Source: Vanessa cardui (Eukaryota; Arthropoda; Insecta; Lepidoptera; Nymphalidae). Taken from it: 64,000 bases of DNA. The notes beneath the pieces were generated by a model. The model was not told where the DNA came from. It was given only the letters and a program-made list of their open reading frames with translations, and ran no database searches. The DNA lies in NCBI RefSeq assembly GCF_905220365.1, contig NC_061136.1:10767702-10831701 (forward strand), written 5' to 3'. Positions 41,699 to 53,499 of this stretch are shown here, piece after piece. Numbering within the stretch: position 1 is the stretch's first letter; every line of letters starts with the position of its first letter. Both the position numbers and the translations under genes were made by a program.

Positions 41699-42228
41699 AA
41701 ATAATAATTATTAATAATAATTATAAAACCAGTAATAATTAATGAGATAAATTATAGAAAAAAAGCACATACTGAAAAGAAATAATTCATTTATTGTCTT
41801 GTTTACATATCATACATACTAATATAATATGGTTTAAACATATAGTAAACATTATGCACACGACAGGTCACTCGACACTATATTTAAAGGCACGTGTTAT
41901 GGACCTTTGTGTTTTAATATTCTCCGAAATGTCCTGTCAATACAAAATACCCTTGTCAACTGGAATAGCTATATAGCTATCTCTAGAGATTAAAACGTTC
42001 GAAGCGTTTTGATAGTTCTCGTCTAAATCGTATCGCAGACACATTTAGCCAGTTTACCCTTTGGTCATGACTTTGTTCTCTTTATAGCGTCGTGAGAACG
42101 TTTTATGATGGGCCCTTGTCCATCTTTTTATGACACTTTTTCGCTCAATGTAATCATAAATCAAGCGTTTATTGTATCTACGTGTTGTCATGATGCTGCG
42201 TAATAAGAATTTCCTATAGTTTTCTTTA

Positions 42229-42708
42229 TCTATATATGTAATAAAGTTGAAGTGTCTGTTTGTGACATATGTTTTTAAATTTTTGTCTGTCTTTTTCCTG
42301 ACAGCTGAGATGGCCCAGTGGGTAGAACGTGCTTTTTCATGTGCTTAATTTGTGTCTGTAATTCATCTCATGCTCGATGGTAAAGGAAAACATCGTGAGG
42401 AAACCTGCATGTGAAAAAACCTGCATTTGATTAATTTTAATGAAATTCTGCCCCATGTGCATCGTGGTGTCAGCGTGGAATATGCTCCAATCCTTTTCCT
42501 CAAAGGGAGTGGAGCCTTAGCCCAGCAGTGGGGAATTTACAGGCTGTTGTCTTGTCTTTGAGTCTTTTTGTTCCGGCTAATCTCTGGAACAGCAGGAACT
42601 ATTTCGTCAGGAGTTTCACAGGCTGTAAGCGATTGTAATAAGGAGTAACTTAGGCTACAATATTTTTTCGTTACATTCAAACGCGCACAAAGTCGCGTGC
42701 ATAGCTAA
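42229..42708 (+). mobile_element. Lep1-like Helitron interrupted by a SINE
   Basis: Starts A|TCTATATATGTAATAAAG, then TTGAAGTGTCTGTTTGTG; resumes after the SINE with TTGTTCCGGCTAATCTCTGG and AGTAACTTAGGCTAC, and ends ACGCGCACAAAGTCGCG then GCATAGCTAA before T. The TC start, subterminal GC hairpin and CTRR end (CTAA) fit a Helitron. The SINE at 42304-42549 sits in the middle. Confidence 0.75.
42304..42549 (+). mobile_element. tRNA-derived SINE, Metulj-like, nested in a Helitron
   Basis: Head GAGATGGCCCAGTGGGTAG, most of the B-box region deleted, then GGAAAACATCGTGAGGAAAC and a tail with TAGCCCAGCAGTGGGGAATT. TTGTCT-like text flanks both sides (TTTTTGTCTGTC before, CTTGTCTTTGAG after), compatible with a target duplication inside the Helitron. 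Confidence 0.8.
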
Positions 42709-42813
42709 TTAAGGCTAAGAAGAGCTCTGTTTCTTTAAGTGTTGAAATTTTAGAATCACTAGAAATATTTGCCTTAATAAACCAACTTAGGTTTTTTAAC
42801 GTAACGATTAATT

Positions 42814-43104
42814 AGAAGAGTCGAGATGGCCCAGTGGTTAGAACGCGTGCATCTTAACCGATGATTGCGGGTTCAAACCCAGGCAAGCACCGCTGATTCA
42901 TGTGCTTAATTTGTCTTTATAATTCATCTCCTGCTCAGCGGTGAAGGAAACCGGCTTGTGACAAATTTCATAGAAATTCTGCCACATGTGGATTCCACCA
43001 ACCCGCATTGGAACAGTGTGGTGGAATATGTTCCAAACCTTCTCCTCAAAGGGAGAGGAGGCCGTTAGCCCAGCAGTGGGAATTTACAGGCTGTATTTGT
43101 TGTT
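42814..43104 (+). mobile_element. Nearly complete Metulj-like SINE with 13-bp target duplication
   Basis: Contains an A-box-like TGGCCCAGTGGTTAG, a B box GGGTTCAAACCC, CACCGCTGATTCATGTGC, ATTCATCTCCTGCTCAGCGG and the full tail to (TTG)n. GTAACGATTAATT at 42801-42813 recurs exactly at 43105-43117. A small deletion (loss of AAACATCGTGAGG-type text) is the main departure from the other copies. This is the reference copy for the family in this window. Confidence 0.9.
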
Positions 43105-43117
43105 GTAACGATTAATT

Positions 43118-45226
43118 GAATTTTACAAATTAAATCAAATCTTTTATTTCTGAATTTAAACTATTCAATAATTGTTCAATCTAATTAAGTATATTGATTA
43201 TCTATGTACAGAAAAATAATATTGAAAATGTCTATTTATACTTTTAAAATATTAGGTATATGTTAAGATAGTAATAGAAGCCCTGTCATAAACTCTATAT
43301 AATTGGATCTATCTTAATTTAAAGACCATAAGCAAAATTCATTATTTATAATTTAATATTAAAATAACAATAAAACCTTTTTGATTATAAATAATTTCTA
43401 CATTAATAAAGTTTTGTATCTGTGCCAATTTCTTACTAATAACGTTTAAGTTTTTGCAACTCAATGTACATAAACTAGGTTTTATTGTTTATGAGAAGGC
43501 AGCACGAAACGCTGCTAATGAAGTGTCTTGTATAGCTTCGAGAATTGGCACTGGAACGCTATTTAATGCTTTTGTGAACATTGAAAAAGCTTCAAGGAAA
43601 TACGAAGAGACCGTAATGACTTTAATTCTTGTTCAAATAAGAAAATATATGTACTTATTTTCGAAACTCCTACATAATACGTTTCTAATTAGTTTTAATT
43701 TTTATTAGTTGAAAAATTATATATCCTTCAAATTTTTTTTATAATAATTTATAATATTCTGTACAATTGCTTTCATTCGCGATTAAAACATTTATAATTT
43801 ATTTCGATTGACTAAGTTATTACAATGAAACAAAAGATTTAGGGAATAAACTTCTATTTAAACCTCTTAAAGTCTTAAACAATATTAAGCTATAAGAGAT
43901 TTAACAAGAAAATAAATGGATTATATAAATTTAAGCCAATAGAACTTACATTACGACTTTGATACGGCTTCTAATTTACTATTTTAAGTAACGCATATAT
44001 TTAGTTTTGCAAAGTTTACATTTTAAGGACTTGCTTACTATTTATTATAGTGATATATGGACGTTCTTTAGAGGAGGCCTTTGTCAGAAGACAAGCTGTA
44101 GGAGATTAACGACCGTGAGCGGATATTTGACTTCAAAAGTTTAATGCACAAAGAGAAAAATATTTCATTATGACTATTTGTATATATTAACAAGGCATTG
44201 TTTATTTATTTTTTTATATATGGACCTCTTAATGTCTGGTTGTCTATTTTCCAATGTGATTACTTAATCACCAAGTTTAATATGAGTGATCGATGTGTGT
44301 AACTAATAATTATTTTATAAAAATGTTACTTAAGAGCTATTGAGGAAATAAATCGATGTAAACAAAAGAATTTCGATTCCCGGAGCAAAAATTTTATATA
44401 AAAGTTAATAGATTAAGTGTTTTAAATGTTTTTGCGCAGAAATAGCGTTTGATTTTTAATAGCTGTTCTATATATCGTTGCTTTATAGCAGACTGTTTCC
44501 TGGCAAATGGTACGTTATGGGCATATCGCGTATCTTATGAACGGAAAACATTTGTCAGATATATAGCTATATATATATACTCGGAGCTGTATATTTGTTG
44601 TAGATACGAGAAAATTCAATTAGATAAAATCTTAGTTCAAGTTTATTTAAATACGTTTTATAATACACCATTGTCAAAACGCCGTATGTATATAGGGCAG
44701 AAATATATAATAAATTATTTTGTATTTATAATAATCTTCCACACGTATCCACATTCGCTTCGAAGCGGGTTGAAGTTAGTTCAAAAAACTTCATTGTCTC
44801 CAAGAAGATGACGCTTAGCTTAATACGTTTAGAGGATGATATGTTGCTTTAAAATTGCCGATTTGTTTCTCAATTGCATATATAATAGTACAATGAAAGT
44901 GTTCCTTAAGGTACTGCCACACTTCAGTAATAAAATATTTCAAAACATTATTGAATAATCGCTAAAACCACATTATATTCTAACAACATTGTAGAACTTG
45001 TATAATATTTTGTACTATCTCCTTGGATTTGAGTCCCATAGGTAATTTGTTTCATAAAGTTATTTTGTTGAATAATTTAACGTAACATGAAAATATTTGA
45101 TAACGTTTGCTACAATGCAAGTTGTCACAAAAAAAAAAATCAAATAACAAATTTTAAGTGACGTTTTATAAACCTTAATACCTGCGGAGTGGGAGCACCA
45201 TTAAATGTTTCTAATTAGAGATATAA
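43118..45226. other. AT-rich stretch with one weak coding candidate
   Basis: The frame at 43454-43708 (84 codons) contains a compositionally protein-like segment, YEKAARNAANEVSCIASRIG and TLFNAFVNIEKASRKYEE, preceded by an AG at 43479-43480. I recognise no domain and cannot call it an exon. A 120-codon frame at 44449-44811 is Tyr/Ile-rich and AT-driven. No repeat family recognised. Confidence 0.35.
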
Positions 45227-45760
45227 CTAGCGACCCAACTCGACTTCGCACGGGTGCAATGCTGATATTATAAATGTGTTTATTTACGATCTCAATTCAA
45301 AACCTCTAAGATTATTATCACTATTTCTCTACTATATTATGCATGTACAATATCATCATCATCTCAGCCGTAGGACGTCCACTGCTGAACATAGGCCTCT
45401 CCCAATGATTTCCACCTTGACCAGTGAGTAGCGGCCTGCATCTAGTGATACCCTGCGGACTTGACCAGATCGTCGGTTCATCTCGCGGGAGGACGCCCTA
45501 CGCTGCGCTTGCCGGTACGTGGTCTCCACTTGAGAACTTTTTTGCCCCATCGCCCATCAGTCCTTCGAGCTATGTGTCCTGCCCATTGCCACTTCAGCGC
45601 GCTGTATAATATAGTACAATAGTACAATAGCATGTACAATATAGTAGAGAAATATTAAAAAAACATCATCCAAAACCGTTGCGTAATTTTAAACATCTAA
45701 GAATACATAGGGACAGCGGTAAATGACTCAGTTTTATGTTTTGTAATGATAATAAACATA
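45227..45760 (-). mobile_element. Helitron-like element split by an RTE insertion
   Basis: At 45227 ACTAGCGACCCAACTCGAC followed by TTCGCACGGGTGCAATGC is the reverse complement of a Helitron 3' end (GC hairpin plus CTAG|T). The element resumes after the RTE insertion with AAAACCGTTGCGTAATTTTA and AAGAATACATAGGGACAGCG. I know the order of these motifs from an abundant lepidopteran Helitron. The outer 5' end is not sharply defined. Confidence 0.65.
45354..45629 (-). mobile_element. RTE-type LINE, 5'-truncated, 13-bp target duplication
   Basis: GCATGTACAATAT at 45341-45353 recurs at 45630-45642. The minus strand reads ALKWQWAGHIARRTDG, KVLKWRPRTGKRSVGRPPAR and, near the end, AYVQQWTSYG, then a (GAT)n tail: the C-terminus of an RTE endonuclease-reverse transcriptase. 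One stop (in AGYH*MQAATHW) is visible. Only the last ~85 codons are present, so it has no function. Confidence 0.85.
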
Positions 45761-45764
45761 TCAA

Positions 45765-46170
45765 ATGCACGTGTATAATATTTGCTATGAATAAAAGAAA
45801 ACATTTCGTTTTCCATGAAAGTATTCTTGTTCATCCTGTCTCTTTACTTTGAAGACGATTTCCGTTTGATAAATAAAATGATGAAGAGAAATTGTTCATG
45901 AACAGTGCCCAAGGTATTTTCGAAGAAAGCGTAATGTTTATAATTGAATTAGTGGAAATTTGATTTATATATTGCTTATTTATATTTGTATTTCATTTCT
46001 GTTTTGGTATGGTTAATTATAACATAATGATTGTTGATTGATTTTAAATTTGACTAATAATTTAAATTAAAAATTATACAGATAAGTTATCAAATTTAAC
46101 CAAGTAAAAAAATGTAGTGTTAGTAAGATTTTAAAATTATTTTTAAAACGTCAAATAACGTGATATAACT
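45765..46170. other. Unclassified AT-rich DNA
   Basis: No gene or repeat recognised. Confidence 0.4.
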
Positions 46171-46173
46171 TTA

Positions 46174-46470
46174 TACTTGGTGGTAGGGCTTTGTGCTAGC
46201 CCGTCTGGGTAGGTACCACTCACTCATCAGATATTCTACCACCAAATAACAGTACTCAGTATTGTTGTGTTCCGGTTTGAAGGGTCAGTGAGCCAGTGTA
46301 ACTACAGGCACAAGGGACATAACATCTTAGTTACCAAGGTTGGTGGCATATTGACGATGTAAAGAATAGTTGATATTTCTTACAGCGTCATTATCTATGG
46401 GTGATGGTGACCACTTACCATCAGGTGGCCCATATGCTCGTCCACCAACCTTTTCCATAAAAAAATGAAA
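46174..46470 (+). repeat. Interspersed repeat, 'GGTGGTAGGGCTTTGTGC' family, near-complete
   Basis: In order: TTGGTGGTAGGGCTTTGTG, CCCGTCTGGGTAGGTACCAC, TTGTTGTGTTCCGGTTTGAAG, GGACATAACATCTTAGTTAC, TTTCTTACAGCGTCATT, CAGGTGGCCCATATGCTCG and an A-rich end. Same layout at 48575. Minus-strand frames across it (GGRAYGPPDGKWS) are by-products. SINE- or LINE-tail-like; family name unknown to me. Confidence 0.8.
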
Positions 46471-47940
46471 AAAAAATAAAATAAAAACATAAAAAAAAAC
46501 ATCAATCATTCCCTCTCATATCTGCCTTACCTGTTTTCTTTCTAAGCTTCTATCACCGAAGATGTCTGTGAGAGATTGCTATTAGTGATCGCTTTTGCAC
46601 AATTTATTTTAAATATTAGCTCAATCAAAAGCAATTTTTAAAATTATTACTAGAATCTTTTAAATTAGCAATGATTGTCGTTGTTTTTTTTATTATTTTA
46701 GTTTATTATATTTTATATATTGTAATGTATCGCTATATATGTACGTATTATATTTAAATAAGTGTACATATATAGACTTAGTTATATATGCACTTAGTCT
46801 AGCAGTCTGCACGTTAGTCATTAATAAATAACATTTACAGTAGAATTAATTCCTTAAACATATATACATTATCACCGCGTGTATCTTGTAGTAATTATTT
46901 TTAAAATGTATAATACTTTATTTCTACTAACTATCTACTTTTACCTCACTATTTAGTGTCTTGCTTTCGAAGTTAATATCTGATATTGAATTTTTGTAGA
47001 ACACTTAAGTTGAACGCTCTTCGATCATAAAGTTTTCATCTGATCAATATCTACAGAATCTATTAGGTCAGGATTATGTAAGAAACAACTTAAAATTTCC
47101 AGGTTCATTTTTTTTATACAATTAGAAAACGAACATAAATGAAGTAAAATCATAAACGTCAACTGGGATTTGAATCCTTGACCTCCTTTCCTATTCAAAG
47201 GGCACTCCCTAGGGTTAAGTATGAGTATTTATAATGTAATGCTTTTTTCTTTGTTGTGTATGTCTATAAAAAAAGTTACTCTTTTCTAAAGATTGTAAAA
47301 TAAAGTCGCTTCCTGCGTCTTCACTTACTTATTTTAAACCACTTACAGGATTTTGATGCAATTTTCACCAATAGAAAGAGGTTGGTTATTGGTAACATTT
47401 TTAATTTTTAAGAAACAAGTATCCTACGGTGTTTTTATTTAAGAACTGCTTTTGTACGTTTGCTTTACGAATACTGTCTAAATATTAGAACTTACTTCAA
47501 AGCAATGTACTAGAAAATTGTAGTTATTAAAAAAACCTAGAGAAAATTATGTGATAGTACGTCTCTATAAACATTAGAATAGTTAAGGTTTTTTTCAAAT
47601 TTTCTAAAATTGAAATTCATTGTTAATGTTCATTCAGATATATGTTTGTTACTGTGTTGGACGATTAGTATAAAAAAATCGATCGCTGTGAAATGAGTTA
47701 TCGGATACTAAAATTTTGACTTAAGCATTTACAATTACCTAAATTGGAATATTTAAGACGTAGACATATTTTGACCTATTTTCTCATAAATTAATAAAAA
47801 AACTCAAATTATATTTCTCATTTCTTATTCACTTAGAATTTAGATGAACCAGTACATAAATCAACGCGATAAATAAAAAAAGTATACCTACCTAATATTT
47901 TCTGTTAGTAAGCGTCTGTAATAGTCTCTTTTTAATTATA
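46471..47940. other. Unclassified AT-rich DNA
   Basis: No gene. Part of 47310-47940 may belong to the Helitron whose end lies at 47941-47972, since CCACTTACAGGATTTTGATG and CAATTTTCACCAATAGAAAG resemble that family's interior. Confidence 0.4.
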
Positions 47941-47972
47941 AGCCCGCGCGAAGCTGGGGCAAATCACTAGTT
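47941..47972 (+). mobile_element. Helitron-like 3' end
   Basis: AAGCCCGCGCGAAGCTGGGG then CAAATCACTAG|T: a GC hairpin followed by CTAG before T, the hallmark of Helitron 3' ends. The 5' end could not be placed. Confidence 0.55.
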
Positions 47973-48574
47973 ATCCTATATTTTAAATCCAATTTCATTA
48001 AATTATTTCTCGAATATTACAAATCTTTATTAACTTCAATATCCAGAATGAAAACGATGAAGTACTTAACTGATACGTATTAAATTAATGTTATTATATG
48101 TAATAAAAACTCACAGTTTAAAAGAATGTAAATTGAAATATACTGAGAAAATACAGTTGGAGATACGAAACACATTCTGTACGGATTTTCGTTACGAACC
48201 GTGGGAGCGAGGTAAACATTATCATTGCATAATGGCTTTTATGCTAATGAAAATATGAGCTACAGGTACGGCATAATCTGCTCGTATGAAACAGTTATAC
48301 GAGAGCATTTATTAAAAAAAATGTTTCAAGGAATTTTATACAATTATGTTAAACTATATAAAAGAACATTAATTAAAAGTGCTGAGATAGCTCGAAATTT
48401 TTGATTCGTCGAGCCTGCAATCTACTGCACCACAAGTAGAGGACGAAATGGGAGAGGGAAATTATACTACGGACTCTCTGATACAAGTTAATGATCACGC
48501 TATCCCTGTTCTTTCCTACGTTACGTAATCATTACTCTTAAAAAAAAAACATCGGCTCAGCATGATTATAATTA

Positions 48575-48845
48575 TGCTTGGTGGTAGGGCTTTGTGCAAG
48601 CCCGTCTGGGTAGGTACCACCCACTCATCAGTTATTCTACCATCAAATAACAGCACTCAGTATTGTCGTGTTCCGGTTTGAAGGGTGAGTGAACCAGTGT
48701 AAATACAGGCAATTGGGACATAACATCTTAGTTGGCGTTGACGATGTAAGGAATGGTTAATATTGCCTACAGCGTCATTGTCTAGGGGTGATAGTGACCA
48801 CTTTCCATCAGGTGGCCCATATGCTCGTCCGCCAAGATCTACCAA
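48575..48845 (+). repeat. Interspersed repeat, second near-complete copy
   Basis: Follows the 46174 copy from TTGGTGGTAGGGCTTTGTG to GGCCCATATGCTCGTCCGCC, with a short deletion around the AAGGTTGGTGGC segment. Ends in an A run near 48845. Confidence 0.8.
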
Positions 48846-49090
48846 AAAAAGAATATATATACAATACATAATCCGAGATAACCACTTTTGAATTCAAATT
48901 TATCTCATATTGGATGTTGCAAAAATATCCGATAGAAATCTGCATTTCTTGAATGTAAATGAATCACTGACTCCCATTGACTCAACGTGACTAACGTTGG
49001 GTCACTGTGAGTTAGTAATGATTAAAAGATTTTTATTGTAAGTAATTCAATATGTAAGCTTTTAAATTAACATGGCTATTTTTATTATTA

Positions 49091-49227
49091 AAGTTATTAA
49101 TTTCGGGATATTTACCAAGTTTTTTATTTTTGTTTGGTGGAGCTCGATTTTTCGACATTATCTACGAATGTCTTGTTCTCGTAAACAAAAATAAAAAACC
49201 TGGTAAATATCCCGAAATTAATAACTT
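49091..49227. repeat. Foldback element with 45-bp arms
   Basis: 49091-49135 is the reverse complement of 49183-49227 with a single change (arms contain AAGTTATTAATTTCGGGATA and its complement). The 47-bp loop contains a second short inverted motif (TTCGACATT / GAATGTC). Outside the arms ATAATTCAATATG-like text also occurs on both sides. Confidence 0.8.
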
Positions 49228-49229
49228 AA

Positions 49230-51055
49230 ATAATTCAATATGATTGATGTTACACAAATTTTACTAACATTATTATAGAACTCTGTCGTTGTTAATGTTA
49301 TTTATCAACGTAGTACAAATCATACACTGTATACGGGACGGTGTAACATGTGCTACGAACAAATTCATAGGTAAAGTCTGATGAATGGAAATAAAAGTCA
49401 TAAAATTCTGGGATATCTTTATTTGTTCAGCTTTCAGCTTCTCGATCAAACATTCCATGTGTAACTACTCGTATTGAACTTAGTTTTTGTAAAAAATGTA
49501 AACGAACTTTCACGTTATTTATAACGGTGAAAAAGACATGAAATGTTATTTAAAAACATTTAATCTTTACTGTGTACACCGAAATTATAATTGATTATTT
49601 TATTGAATTGATAAGCCTTTTACAGCGCATTTAATTGCACCTACGATTGCCTTTTATATTATTATTTATTAGTAATTAATATAATCATCCTGGTTTTTCT
49701 TAGTAATATCCACATTTTTAACCCGTAGTTTTATGTTTGTTACACACGATAATATTATTAATATATATGAGCAATAATAATGATAATATGAGCCTGGTTG
49801 AATTAAATATATCAAAACATTTATCTAATATAAATGTTTAAATAGTTGGTACGGTCCAAAATTTATTATAAAAAAGAGCAATTACTTTAAAATTATTATA
49901 TTACAAATGTATAGTGTAATGTACCTTACATTACACACATTACAAATACTATTTCTTAATATTTATCATCTATTATTGATCTCCCCCTACTCGTTCACTT
50001 ATCATATGATATTATATGAAAAAAATAAATCATAAACTCAATTTCAACAAAATTATTTTTTTTTATTTTTAGTGTTGAAATCAATCCTTTAGTGTAAATG
50101 GTTCTACTTTAGAAATATTTAGTTATATACTTTCTTTCTTTCTTTAGAAGATTGAAAATGTATAGAAACGGTACGCTTTGTACGCTACTAAGAACTTGGA
50201 CAAAGGTCACCTTACACTAACACTATGAAGTAGAGCTCCACTGTGTTAAATTTGTATATAGTCTATGTACATACATGTACTTTTCTCTCGGCAACACGAG
50301 TTGCACCACTTGTACGTAAAATGCATCTTTCTCAAAGAGCACTAAGGTTGTTACTTAGGGCACGTGACCCTTTTTCGTGTCTGAGTGTTTTCAGCGAGTA
50401 AGCGACGAAAATTTAAATAACCATTTGCAAAATGTTTCGAATTCAACTCTTATTTTTTTCAAGCTTTTAAGTAACTTTACCGATTATTATAAAGTCACAA
50501 ATTATGATAGATAGATATAATATCCAGATGCTCCAAGCATATGGATAAAATTTCAGCTGTCCTGACTCAAATATATGAATTAAACAGATTTAAGGAAGGG
50601 AATGGTATAGTTGGACGATTGAATGAGAAGGCTAAGAATATAGTGTGTTATCTGTATAGTGACGAACGAATGGAACAAGGGGACGAATGAACGTATGAGA
50701 ATAGCACAAAAGCTGAGACCGGAAGGATGAAAGGAAATGTTGAGTGCAATTGAGCTCTGAACATCGATCACACACGTTGTGTAATGTTATAAAATTCAGT
50801 AAAGTTGTTTGGTCTATTTTGTATATATATTGTATAAAACGATCCCTCAATACATGAAAAATATTTTAACAGTGTGATTATAATATACCTACGTTTATAT
50901 TAAATAAAAACAGACGATATTGGACCACTGCGGAGCTTATATAATATTTAAATGTATGCCTTGGATTAAATACGATGGCTCATTTAATAAATGTTTTTTG
51001 TTTATTCCTTAGCACCATACGAGATATATAATTTTTGTGAGATAGCTATGATAAT
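49230..51055. other. AT-rich DNA without a recognised gene
   Basis: Overlapping minus frames at 50580-50850 show no domain. No repeat family recognised. Confidence 0.4.
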
Positions 51056-51059
51056 TAAT

Positions 51060-51195
51060 AAGTGCAGAGATACCCAAGCGAATAAAAATGTTGATATAAT
51101 GTAGATAGTGGGTTCAAATCCATTGTGTGTAAATAACCTTATATATCGTATGAAAATCTACCACATGTGTAACCATTGGAACAGTGAGGTGGAAA
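51060..51195 (+). mobile_element. Strongly decayed Metulj-like SINE
   Basis: GTGGGTTCAAATCCATTG (B-box-like) and AAAATCTACCACATGTG with CATTGGAACAGTGAGGTGG recall the middle of the SINE family; the rest is diverged. It lies beside the opposite-strand copy at 51203. Confidence 0.5.
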
Positions 51196-51202
51196 AAGTA
51201 AA

Positions 51203-51455
51203 GTAAAGTTACAGCTTGCAAATTTCCCATTTCTGGGCTAAGGCCTCTCCCATTAAGGAGAGCGCTTGTAACATATTCCACCACGCTGTTCCTAAGCGGG
51301 TTAGAGGCAGAATTTCGATGAAATTAGACACATGTTTCCTCACGATGTTTTCCTTTACCGCCGAGCACGAGATGAATTATAAACACGAATTAAGCACATA
51401 TATATAGTGCTTGCCTGGGTTTGGAACCCGAAATCGTCGGTTAAGATGCACAGGA
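51203..51455 (-). mobile_element. Metulj-like SINE, diverged
   Basis: Reverse complement of the family tail (TGGGCTAAGGCCTCTCCC), CACGATGTTTTCCTTTACCG, GAGCACGAGATGAATTATAA and GCTTGCCTGGGTTTGGAACC, ending with CGGTTAAGATGCAC. The A-box end is lost. Older than the 42814 copy judging by the number of changes. Confidence 0.75.
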
Positions 51456-52730
51456 GGACTATAACTTTATAATTATTATAGTTTTAAAATAAATAAAAAA
51501 GTAAATGAGAATTTCAAGCGAACAAATTGCGATTTGAAACCAACCTGCGAAACATGTTAACGTACAGTACAGCTTACTTCATTACTATTATAAAGTTTCG
51601 AAGCGCCTCACAAAGGAGGTCAGAATGTGAACCCCTATAACCTTGCTATTACAATTGCTTCAGCCTCTCCTTATGTGAAGCCTGAAGTATACCTTAACCC
51701 AGTTATGAGACTTATAGTTTATATTTTGTTAAATATATACTCCTTGCAGTTGCCGTCGACTCTATATGATTAATATCCAAATATTTTTTTATAGTCGATT
51801 TTCTAATATCCGTAATGAATGTACATATGTCTTTATCTAGGGATTGATTTATCTGTAGGTTAAATTTCTTCCCTTGCATTTATAATGACTAAAAAAGGGC
51901 AAACTATTTCGATGTTCACATATTATACATTGTACTTATATTAATAATAAACGTCTATAAATGTCTGTTGTTTTTGATAAAAATTGGTCAGAAATACCGC
52001 GAATTTTGGAAATGATCTAATAAATGACTTATTTGAAAATATATCATATACTTATATTCTTATAAGTCACAAACATTTTAACATAATTTTTTAAACTTTT
52101 TTTTTAATTTAGGTTAGTCTTTTTCTTCCATTAATTTATACACTTAAATTTAATCTTATTATTATATATTTGCAACTAAATTGTAAACACAACCTGTGGT
52201 AAAATTATTAATTATTTTAGAATGTCTTTCGCATATGCGTATCGCATTGTGGACAAATATAGCTGTTGCTCTTTGCATCAGCGTTTTATATGCCAGGATA
52301 GAGATCCTAATATATAAACTGAACTGACCTTTTTTATGGAATTTATACAAACGTCCCTATGTTTATAAGAACCTAAGATAAACTCCGTGGAACTTCCACT
52401 GTTTCGACGAATAACGACGACGTTGAAATGAAATTCATAATAATTTTAATTACGTTCCATATTCGAATATCCAAATACACCATTATCAAAACAACTGATT
52501 TAAAGGCATCGAGAAGTGACAATTAAATAAATAATCTCTACATAATTAATTAAATTTAAAATAATGATTTATAGGAAAATTTTCAACGTTATTTCGAATG
52601 CAGATGTAATATTTATTAATTCTGTTAACAAAATATAAATTAAAACTGTTATTTGTTCAGTATGTTTTATTATTTAATTAATGTTTTTTGGAAATAATAA
52701 TAGTAATTAATTGGAAGTGGTAATAATTAT
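51456..52730. other. Unclassified AT-rich DNA
   Basis: No gene or repeat family recognised. Confidence 0.4.
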
Positions 52731-52732
52731 CT

Positions 52733-52803
52733 AAGGCCTTTTAGTTCCTAAACGTTAATGTATTAAATATAAATACATTAACGTTTAGGAACTAAAAGGC
52801 CTT
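52733..52803. repeat. Perfect 32-bp hairpin with 7-base loop
   Basis: 52733-52764 is the exact reverse complement of 52772-52803; the loop is AAATATA. The arms contain AAGGCCTTTTAGTTCC and AACGTTAATG. No second copy of the sequence is visible in the window. It could be a young palindrome or the stem of a small structured RNA; nothing shows transcription. Confidence 0.9.
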
Positions 52804-53203
52804 CGACATTTTTATTGATACTTAATTTGAAATGCAAAGTTCCGCAATCAAAACTACATTAGCTTAACGAGATATAAGTCGCCTAGCTTAGTAAAAGTTT
52901 CGCTTTTAACTCTGATACTCTATGCTAATGTATTTAACTGGTATCTTTTACAACAATGCTCTTTGACTAACCTAAATTAGACTTTCTGATTTTGACGGAA
53001 GCTATACCTAAGTAGGTGAGAGAATATAATATTCCACAAGTGTAAGTACATAAAGCTCTATTTGTCTCTTTCAGAGTAGTTTTTTTAGTCGCATAGTTAT
53101 GCATTTATTTTTTAATAAAAAATAAAAAAATGACGTATAAGACTCCGAGCTGAGTAATAAACAGCTCAGTGATAAATCCGGCGTCTCTCAGTTTGAAGTT
53201 CTT

Positions 53204-53247
53204 ACTAATGCAAAAAGCTACGGTGCTACCGTGCTTTTTGCGTTAGT
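53204..53247. repeat. Imperfect hairpin with 3-base loop
   Basis: ACTAATGCAAAAAGC at 53204-53218 pairs with GCTTTTTGCGTTAGT at 53233-53247, and TACGGT with ACCGT around a GCT loop; one mismatch and one bulge. Likely a small foldback remnant. Confidence 0.7.
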
Positions 53248-53499
53248 TTATCTTGACAATATTTTTAAGCTAACTTCCGAAACATTTTGCACGGTGAAAT
53301 GGTTAATATTTTGTAAATGCATTATTGTGTTAGATCTGGTGATTTAAATATCAATAACTGTATTTTTCTATTTTCATGACGTTACGACAATTGTTTATTT
53401 TAATTAAGTTTGGCAGACGAGCAATTTTATAAGTGGCCTTTCGGTAATAAATACTGGCATTGCAAGAAGTAAATACTTCTGTTTATAATAAATCTGCCC

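Noticed and set aside
46327..46509. Minus-strand frames sharing GGRAYGPPDGKWS at 46327-46509 and 48657-48869
   Set aside because: They are the reverse reading of the same interspersed repeat family.
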